This document shows positions 7,158 to 12,111 of a DNA stretch of 12,111 nt, in pieces. A model generated the notes under the pieces. It was not told the origin of the DNA and searched no databases. It saw nothing but the letters and a program-made list of their open reading frames with translations. The translations under genes were made by a program, and so were the position numbers. Source of the stretch: Methylobacterium sp. (lineage in GTDB: Bacteria; Pseudomonadota; Alphaproteobacteria; Rhizobiales; Beijerinckiaceae); NCBI GenBank assembly GCA_021154065.1, contig JAJKJG010000089.1, positions 1 through 12,111 on the forward strand, written 5' to 3'. Positions within the stretch are counted from its first letter, which is position 1; each line of letters starts with the position of its first letter.

Positions 7158-7896
7158 CCCGATCCTCGCGCTCGACGGCGTCACGGCCGGCTACGGCAAG
7201 ATGACGATCCTCAACGGCACGACCTTCGCGGTCAGCCGGGGCGCCATCACCACAGTGATCGGCCCGAACGGCGCCGGCAAATCGACGGTGTTCAAGACGG
7301 TTTTCGGGCTTCTCCCGGCCCGCAGCGGGACCGTCCAATTCGACGGTCGGGACGTGACGAACTGGTCGCCGCGCCGGCTGCTCGCGGCCGGCATCTGCTA
7401 CGTGCCGCAGGGACGCAACATCTTTTCCGAGCTCTCGGTGCGCGCCAATGTCGAGCTCGGCGGCGTCGCCGCCGGCGCCGAAATCCGCGACCTGCCGGCC
7501 CGCATCGAGGCGGCGCTCGACCGCTTTCCGGTGCTGCGGCGCAAGGCCGACCGTCAGGCCGGGACCCTTTCGGGAGGCGAGCAGAAGCAGCTCGAGATCG
7601 TCCGCGGGCTCTTGCTCGATCCGAAGCTGATCCTCGTCGACGAGCCGTCGATCGGCCTGTCGCCCATGATGGTCGAGGAGACGTTCGGCATCCTGAGGGA
7701 GCAGCGCGACAAGGGCGTGTCGATCCTGATGATCGAGCAGAATGCCCGCTCGGCGCTCGAGATGTCCGACTACGGCATCGTCCTCGAGCTCGGTCAGACG
7801 CGCATCGTCGACACGGCGCCGAACATCCTGCGCGACCCGCGCATCGGGCAGCTGTTCCTCGGCGGCAGCATCGAGAAGCCGGCCGCGGCGGCGTGA
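7147..7896 (+). CDS. livF: ABC transporter ATP-binding protein LivF (TTG start)
   Basis: Partner ATPase of LivG, 249 residues. Motifs are Walker A GPNGAGKST at 39-47, Q-loop at Q88 (YVPQGRNIF), signature LSGGEQ at 141-146, and Walker B LILVDEP at 161-167 with E166. The position usually held by the switch histidine is Q198 in MIEQNA. This Gln is normal for LivF and not a defect. The best start is TTG at 7147: it gives the family N-terminus, has GAGG six bases upstream (7137-7140), and no in-frame ATG or GTG lies nearby before residue 19. The start lies 11 bases inside livG, pointing to coupled translation. It is the last gene of the operon and converges with the hydratase gene, leaving 17 bp between stops. 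Confidence 0.93.
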   Translation: MDTSPILALDGVTAGYGKMTILNGTTFAVSRGAITTVIGPNGAGKSTVFKTVFGLLPARSGTVQFDGRDVTNWSPRRLLAAGICYVPQGRNIFSELSVRANVELGGVAAGAEIRDLPARIEAALDRFPVLRRKADRQAGTLSGGEQKQLEIVRGLLLDPKLILVDEPSIGLSPMMVEETFGILREQRDKGVSILMIEQNARSALEMSDYGIVLELGQTRIVDTAPNILRDPRIGQLFLGGSIEKPAAAA

Positions 7897-7913
7897 GGCG
7901 CGCGGGCCCCCGC

Positions 7914-8675
7914 TCAGCTGCGGATCGCGACCTCGATCGGGGGAAAGCTGCCGATCGAGCCGGCGAGGTCCGCCGGCGCCGTGACGAAGTGCATTCCGGT
8001 CCAGGAGCCGGTCGTGATTGCGGATTGCGCCGGAAGGCCGCCGCGCCCGACGACGCAATGCCGGACGAGCCAGACGAGGAGCCCGAGGAGATCATCGTCG
8101 GCCGGCCGGCGCGGCGTGTCGACGATCGCCACGTCGACCGCAAGCCTCGCTTCGAGCGTGCCAAGGTCGGCGCTCTGCCAGTCGGGGATCTCGGGGCCGA
8201 GCAGCAGGCTCTCGTTCATCTGGTTGTCGGCGAGCTTCCACAACGGATCGATCAGATCGGGGTCGGCGCGCCAGCGCATCGCGCAAAGCTCGATCGCGAC
8301 ATGGCAGGAGGCGATCGCGTCGAGGATCTCCGTCCGCTCGGGCGTCTGCGCCGCGGCCGGGAAGGCGCGGCCGAGCACGAAGGCGATCTCGACCTCGACG
8401 CCGACCGGCCCCTGGACGCGACGCTGATGGCGCCGGGCGGGCCGTTCCAGCGCGCCGACGAGCAGCGGCGCGCAGTTCGGCGTCGCCTCGCGGCTCTTCG
8501 CGCCGACCTTCCAGCCCATGGCCGGCCCATGCCGGGCCGCGACCGCGTCCTGGACCCGATAAGCGTCGCCGGCGCTTTCGAGCCGGAAATCCGGCACCTC
8601 GGCGAGGTGCCCGGAGCGGCGTGCGCCGTCGAGACGCTCCGCGGCGCGGGCGATGTCGTCATCGTCTAGCGGCAT
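7914..8675 (-). CDS. 2-keto-4-pentenoate hydratase / fumarylacetoacetate hydrolase family protein
   Basis: Cytoplasmic enzyme of the FAH superfamily, closest in layout to MhpD-type hydratases, which add water to 2-hydroxy-dienoates in aromatic ring breakdown and need a divalent metal. Its 253 residues are slightly shorter than MhpD. Visible landmarks are GWKVGAKS at 54-61 with conserved K56, acidic metal-binding positions E94 and E96 in VEVEIAFVLG, a third acidic ligand E129 in HVAIEL, LADNQMNESLLLG at 148-160, and the late TTGSWTGM at 221-228 that replaces the family's TG-x-x-x-G/P-M loop. The set looks complete, so activity is likely. A related decarboxylase or hydrolase activity is possible, and the substrate is unknown. 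The ATG at 8675 has GAGG eight bases upstream, overlapping the amidase stop (TGAGG). It is the second gene of a minus-strand pair with the amidase, ten bases apart. Confidence 0.85.
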   Translation of the reverse strand: MPLDDDDIARAAERLDGARRSGHLAEVPDFRLESAGDAYRVQDAVAARHGPAMGWKVGAKSREATPNCAPLLVGALERPARRHQRRVQGPVGVEVEIAFVLGRAFPAAAQTPERTEILDAIASCHVAIELCAMRWRADPDLIDPLWKLADNQMNESLLLGPEIPDWQSADLGTLEARLAVDVAIVDTPRRPADDDLLGLLVWLVRHCVVGRGGLPAQSAITTGSWTGMHFVTAPADLAGSIGSFPPIEVAIRS

Positions 8676-8685
8676 CGGAAGAACC

Positions 8686-10098
8686 TCATGCGGTGGCGGC
8701 GAGCGGGGGCCGGCGGATGCAGTCCGGGCGGAGTTCGACGTAGCGGCCGGCAAGCCATAGCAGCAATTCGTCGTCACCCCGCCGGCCGACCATCTGCATG
8801 CCGATCGGCAGGCCTGAGCCCGAGAGGGCGCAGGGCACCGCAAGCCCCGGACATCCCGAGATGTTGGCGAAGGCCGTGAACACCGCGTGCCCGCGCGGCC
8901 CGACCGGCTTGCCGTCGATCTCCTCCGGATGGCTGCGCGCGGCGGGCCAGGGCAGAGCCGCCGCCGCCGGCGTGACGATGACGTCGTAGCGCTCGAAAAC
9001 CGCCGCCAGGGCGCGCTTGAGCTCGTCGGCCAGCGCCAGCGCCTCGACGTAATCGGCGGCGCTCCCGGCAGCGCCGTTCTCGGCGAGGCCGCGAATCGCC
9101 GGCGTCAGCTGCTCTGCCGCCTGTCCGGTTCGTCGCAACAGCCAGGCGGCGCCGGCCTGCGACACGACGGTGAAGATGCGCGCCATGTCGGCGAGCCCGA
9201 AAGGCAGCGTGCCGGGTTCGACGCGATGACCCAAGGCCTCGATCGCTCGGACCGCCTCGGCGACGCTCAGCGCGATCTCGCGATCGACCGGCGCGTCCTC
9301 GAACGCCGGAATATGGAGAATGCGCAGCGGCGCCGCCGGCCCGGCGAACCCGCCGCGCCAAGCCGCCCAGCCGACGGAGGCGGGGTCGCGCGGGTCGGGT
9401 CCAGCGAGCACCGCCATCGCGACATCGATGTCGCGGACGGTCCTCGCGATCGGGCCCGCGACCTCGAAATCGTGGAGGATCGCGGGAAACCCGTCGGCGC
9501 GCGCCACCCGCCCGACGGTCGGCTTCAGCCCGAACAGGCCGGCGTGGGAGGCGGGCCGCCGGATCGAACCGCCGCCGTCGGTGGCGAGCGCCAGCGCCGC
9601 CATGCCGCTCGCGACCGAGGCGACGGCGCCGCCGCTCGATCCGCCGGGCGTCAGCGCCGGGTCCCAGGGGTTGCGCGTCGGGCCGAAGAGCGGGTTGTCG
9701 GTGTAGCCCTGCAGGGTCAGCTCGGGGACATTGGTCTTGCCGAGGATGACGGCGCCGGCGCCGCGCAGCCGCGCCACCGGTAACTCGTCGATGTCCGGAA
9801 GGAAGTCGGCGTAGAGCCGCGAGCCCCAGGTCGCGCGCAGCCCCCGGACGAGCAGGTTGTCCTTGATCGTGACCGGTACGCCGTCGAGCGGGCTCAGCGG
9901 CGCGCGCTTCACCCAGCCCGCCGTGCTGGCCCGCGCCGCCGAGCGGGCGCCCTCCGGATCGATCGTCACGATGGCATTCAGCACAGGGTTCAGCCGCCGG
10001 ATGCGCGCCTCGGCGGCGTCGAGCGCCTCGAGCGGCGAGAGCAAACCCTTGGCGAAGAGCGCCGTCAGCTCCGTCGCGCCGAGATCGGCCGGATCCAT
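8686..10098 (-). CDS. Amidase signature family hydrolase
   Basis: Serine hydrolase that cleaves an amide bond, releasing ammonia or an amine and a carboxylic acid. The chain has 470 residues, normal for the family. The Ser-cisSer-Lys triad is visible: K79 in VTIKDN, S154 in PGGSSGGAVA and the nucleophile S178 in DGGGSIRRPA. The spacings of 75 and 24 residues equal those of well-studied amidases. GLFGLKPTVGRV follows, and the C-terminal AFANISGCPGLAVPC plus GLPIGMQMVG complete the signature. No partner GatB or GatC gene is present, so it is probably a catabolic amidase rather than the tRNA amidotransferase subunit. There is no signal peptide, so it acts in the cytoplasm. The ATG at 10098 follows a G-run (weak ribosome site) and gives the family start. 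The frame stays open upstream without family resemblance. It is divergent from the binding protein gene at 10307. Substrate unknown. Confidence 0.9.
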   Translation of the reverse strand: MDPADLGATELTALFAKGLLSPLEALDAAEARIRRLNPVLNAIVTIDPEGARSAARASTAGWVKRAPLSPLDGVPVTIKDNLLVRGLRATWGSRLYADFLPDIDELPVARLRGAGAVILGKTNVPELTLQGYTDNPLFGPTRNPWDPALTPGGSSGGAVASVASGMAALALATDGGGSIRRPASHAGLFGLKPTVGRVARADGFPAILHDFEVAGPIARTVRDIDVAMAVLAGPDPRDPASVGWAAWRGGFAGPAAPLRILHIPAFEDAPVDREIALSVAEAVRAIEALGHRVEPGTLPFGLADMARIFTVVSQAGAAWLLRRTGQAAEQLTPAIRGLAENGAAGSAADYVEALALADELKRALAAVFERYDVIVTPAAAALPWPAARSHPEEIDGKPVGPRGHAVFTAFANISGCPGLAVPCALSGSGLPIGMQMVGRRGDDELLLWLAGRYVELRPDCIRRPPLAATA

Positions 10099-10306
10099 TT
10101 GGCCCCCCCGCCGGCGCCCGCTGTCAGCTTCCCCCGCCGCGGCGGCTGTTGCAAGCTCCCGGCGGGCGGATGGCATGAGCCGTGCTGGTAGGCCGCCCTG
10201 AGCCACTGGCTGCGGCGCATCGCTCCACATCCCCTCTCGCAAAGCGCCGAAGAGTTGGGCAGACTGGCCGCCGACGAGGCGTCGCGAAAAAACGGGAGAC
10301 GACGAA
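10099..10306. other. Divergent intergenic region, amidase / binding protein
   Basis: 208 bp with no supported gene, between two divergent starts, so promoters for both should lie here. No convincing sigma-70 or sigma-54 element was recognised. It contains a 12-bp perfect palindrome at 10134-10145, listed separately, and a ribosome site GGGAG at 10294-10298, eight bases before the binding protein ATG. Confidence 0.45.
10134..10145. repeat. 12-bp GC palindrome in divergent promoter region
   Basis: CCGCCGCGGCGG reads the same on both strands. It lies 36 bp upstream of the amidase start and about 160 bp upstream of the divergent gene. It could be an operator, but in DNA this GC-rich such palindromes arise by chance. 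Confidence 0.25.
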
Positions 10307-11911
10307 ATGGATCGCAGGACTCTTCTGAAGGGCATGGGCGCGGCGGGCGTCGTCGCGGGCAGCCGCGGCTTTCCGGCGCCGGCCATCGCGCAGGGCGCCG
10401 CGGCGCGGACGCTGCGCTTCGTGCCGCAGGCGAACCTTGCCAATTTCGACCCGATCTGGGGTACCCAATACGTCGTCCGCAACGCCGCGGCGCTCGTCTG
10501 GGACACGCTCTACGGCTTCGACGACAAGCTGCAGCCGCAGCGCCAGATGGTCGAATCGGAGGAGACCTCCGACGACGGGCTGACCTGGACATTCAAGCTC
10601 CGTTCCGGCCTCAAATTCCACGACGGCGAGCCGGTGAGCGCCAAGGACGTGGTCGCGAGCCTGACGCGCTGGTCGGCGCGCGATCCGCTCGGCCTCATGC
10701 TCAAGGCGATCCACAAGGAGCTCACCGCGGTCGACGACCGCACCTTCCGCTGGGTGCTCGCGAAGCCCTATCCCAAGATGCAGCTCGCGCTTGCCAAGAA
10801 CTCGACGCCGATGGCGTTCATCATGCCGGAGCGCCTCGCCAAGACCGACCCGTTCAAGCAGATCGACGAGTATGTCGGCTCGGGACCGATGAAGTTCGCC
10901 AAGGGCGAATGGGTTCCGGGCGCAAAGGCGGTGTTCGAGAAGTTCGCCGACTACGTGCCGCGCGAGGAGCCGGCGTCGTGGCTCGCCGGCGGCAAGAAGA
11001 TGATGGTCGACCGCATCGAGTGGATCATCATGCCCGATCCCGGAACGGCCTCGGCGGCGCTGCAGAACGGCGAGGTGGATTGGTGGGAGAACCCGATCTC
11101 CGACCTCGTGCCGGTGCTGCGGAAGAACCGCAACGTCGCGGTCGATATCGCCGATCCGCTCGGCAATATCGGCACCTTCCGCATGAACCACCTGCACCCG
11201 CCGTTCAACGACGTGCGGGCCCGCCGCGCGGTCCTCATGGCGCTCGACCAGGAGGAGTACATGCGGGCCCTCGTCGGCGACGACAACAGCCTGTGGAAGC
11301 CGCTGCCCGGATATTTCACGCCCGGCACGCCGCTCTACAACGAGGAGGGCGGCGACATCCTCAAGGGCAAGCGCGACATCGCCGCGGCCAAGAAGCTCCT
11401 CGCCGAGAGCGGCTACACCAACCAGCCGGTGACCTGCGTCGTGGCCCAGGACCAGCCGATCACCAAGGGCCAGGGCGACGTCACGGCCGAGCTCCTGAAG
11501 CGGATCGGCATGAACGTCGATTTCGTCGCGACCGACTGGGGCACGACCGGCCAGCGCCGGGCGCAGAAGTCGCCGCCCGGCCAAGGCGGCTGGGCGATGT
11601 TCCACTCCTGGCACGCGGGTTCCGACTGCATCAACCCGGCGGTCTACATCGCGATCCGGGCCAACGGCGACGGCGCCTGGTTCGGCTGGCCGAACGTCCC
11701 GGACGTCGAGAAGGAGGTGACCGCCTGGTTCGACGCCAAGAACCTCGAGGAGGAAAAGGCCGCCGCCCGCCGCCTCAACAAGGCGGCGCTCGACAACGTC
11801 GTCTACGCGCCGACCGGCTTCTTCCTCACCTACCAGGCGTGGCGCAAGAACGTCTCCGGCGTCGGCAAAGGCCCGCTGCCGTTCTTCTGGGGCGTGTCGA
11901 AGACGGCTTGA
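10307..11911 (+). CDS. Family 5 (peptide/nickel-type) ABC transporter substrate-binding protein, Tat leader
   Basis: Periplasmic receptor of the SBP_bac_5 (DppA/OppA-like) family, which delivers peptides, nickel chelates or other amino-containing solutes to an ABC importer. The 534-residue precursor begins with DRRTLLKG, a twin-arginine motif, then a mildly hydrophobic Ala/Gly/Val stretch and APAIA before Q29. Export folded by the Tat route is therefore likely. Family landmarks are TWTFKLRSGLKFHDGEPVSA at 93-112 with AKDVV, GSGPMKFAKGEW at 191-202 and HPPFNDVRARRAVLMALD at 297-314. GGGAG eight bases upstream supports the ATG. Permease and ATPase genes (dppBCDF) are expected downstream but would lie beyond the window edge, with a 200-bp structured gap intervening. 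It is divergent from the amidase-hydratase pair, which hints at a shared amide or peptide substrate, by inference only. Confidence 0.9.
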   Translation: MDRRTLLKGMGAAGVVAGSRGFPAPAIAQGAAARTLRFVPQANLANFDPIWGTQYVVRNAAALVWDTLYGFDDKLQPQRQMVESEETSDDGLTWTFKLRSGLKFHDGEPVSAKDVVASLTRWSARDPLGLMLKAIHKELTAVDDRTFRWVLAKPYPKMQLALAKNSTPMAFIMPERLAKTDPFKQIDEYVGSGPMKFAKGEWVPGAKAVFEKFADYVPREEPASWLAGGKKMMVDRIEWIIMPDPGTASAALQNGEVDWWENPISDLVPVLRKNRNVAVDIADPLGNIGTFRMNHLHPPFNDVRARRAVLMALDQEEYMRALVGDDNSLWKPLPGYFTPGTPLYNEEGGDILKGKRDIAAAKKLLAESGYTNQPVTCVVAQDQPITKGQGDVTAELLKRIGMNVDFVATDWGTTGQRRAQKSPPGQGGWAMFHSWHAGSDCINPAVYIAIRANGDGAWFGWPNVPDVEKEVTAWFDAKNLEEEKAAARRLNKAALDNVVYAPTGFFLTYQAWRKNVSGVGKGPLPFFWGVSKTA

Positions 11912-11919
11912 GGTCATTC

Positions 11920-11940
11920 CTCACCCGCGAAGCGGGGGAG
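11920..11940 (+). repeat. Hairpin with GCGAAGC core, possible terminator
   Basis: CTCACCCGC at 11920-11928 pairs with GCGGGGGAG at 11932-11940 (eight of nine pairs, one A-G mismatch) around the triloop GAA. It starts eight bases after the stop of the binding protein gene. There is no T-run, so any termination would not be of the classic intrinsic type. The core 7-mer is the same as in the adjacent inverted repeat. Confidence 0.5.
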
Positions 11941-11941
11941 C

Positions 11942-12054
11942 GGGGACCATGCGAAGCATGGTGGAGGGGGCGTCCCAGGCGCGGTGCGTGGGGTCGTCTC
12001 TTCCCAAGTCCGGCGCGTGGGATTGCCCCCTCCACCATGCTTCGCATGGTCCCC
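11942..12054. repeat. 30-bp perfect inverted repeat, REP/MITE-like element
   Basis: The arms at 11942-11971 and 12025-12054 are perfect reverse complements over 30 bp. Inside, TCCCA at 11973-11977 pairs with TGGGA at 12018-12022, and GCGC at 11979-11982 with GCGC at 12013-12016, so an imperfect fold continues toward a roughly 30-base loop. Each arm also holds its own palindrome, ACCATGC-GAA-GCATGGT in the left (11946-11962) and its complement with a TTC loop in the right (12034-12050). The DNA can therefore form one long stem or two small hairpins. No transposase and no obvious target-site duplication are seen at the edges. It is probably an extragenic repeat family member and may also act on the 3' end of the upstream transcript. 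Confidence 0.75.
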
Positions 12055-12111
12055 CTTGTAACTCTCGTCCGGCCGACTCAGGCATGATGCTTGGCGCGGT
12101 GGCGGGCGGGA

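Larger units (their letters stand above)
11912..12111. other. Structured extragenic region after the binding protein gene
   Basis: 200 bp to the window edge with no supported gene. It is dominated by the hairpin at 11920-11940 and the long inverted repeat at 11942-12054. An ATGATG at 12084-12089 near the edge could open a gene, but too few codons are visible and there is no strong ribosome site. Confidence 0.5.

Noticed and set aside
10124..11917. Minus-strand open frame (about 600 codons) opposite the family-5 binding protein
   Set aside because: It is the antisense of a clearly recognised gene, with His/Arg/Asp-rich filler typical of reverse frames in GC-rich DNA.
10255..12087. Plus-strand frame of about 610 codons overlapping the binding protein gene
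   Set aside because: It is an out-of-frame shadow rich in Arg and Gly. The other frame carries a Tat leader and family motifs.
12084..12111. Start of a further gene (ATGATG) at the right edge
   Set aside because: Only nine codons are visible, there is no clear ribosome site, and the residues do not resemble a DppB-type permease start.

Overview
This is a GC-rich chromosomal window, most likely from an alphaproteobacterium of the Hyphomicrobiales (Rhizobiales) type. The grounds are the DUF2948-hisD gene pair (an alphaproteobacterial arrangement), the strong G/C preference at third codon positions, and the style of the branched-chain amino acid (Liv) and dipeptide-type ABC transporter genes. 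The genus cannot be fixed from the sequence alone. Ten complete protein genes and one gene cut by the left edge are supported. No tRNA, rRNA, CRISPR array, transposase or phage gene was seen.

Layout. At the left edge, on the minus strand, is the start of a secreted glycine-rich protein. Facing away from it on the plus strand are a DUF2948 protein and hisD (histidinol dehydrogenase, the last enzyme of histidine synthesis), overlapping by one base. A UDP-glucuronate decarboxylase (UDP-xylose synthase) gene follows, probably serving surface polysaccharide synthesis. Next comes a tightly packed five-gene operon for a Liv-type ABC importer: binding protein, two permeases and two ATPases. A strong GC stem-loop separates the binding protein gene from the rest. 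The four downstream genes overlap one another, and livF appears to start with TTG.

The right third holds a minus-strand pair, an amidase-signature hydrolase followed by a 2-keto-4-pentenoate hydratase/fumarylacetoacetate hydrolase-type enzyme. The pair converges on livF with only 17 bp between stops, and diverges from a gene for a family-5 (peptide/nickel type) binding protein with a twin-arginine leader. A catabolic pair set between two importers suggests a small scavenging locus for an amide, peptide or acid. The substrate is unknown and the link is inferred from position only.

The last 200 bp are extragenic. They hold the most unusual structure in the window: a perfect 30-bp inverted repeat spanning about 113 bp. 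Each arm is itself a hairpin built on the 7-mer GCGAAGC, and a third hairpin of the same design lies just upstream. It resembles a REP/MITE-like extragenic repeat and may also end transcription of the binding protein gene. Apart from it, the window looks like ordinary metabolic and transport gene content. I found no convincing sign of an undescribed defence or mobile system.
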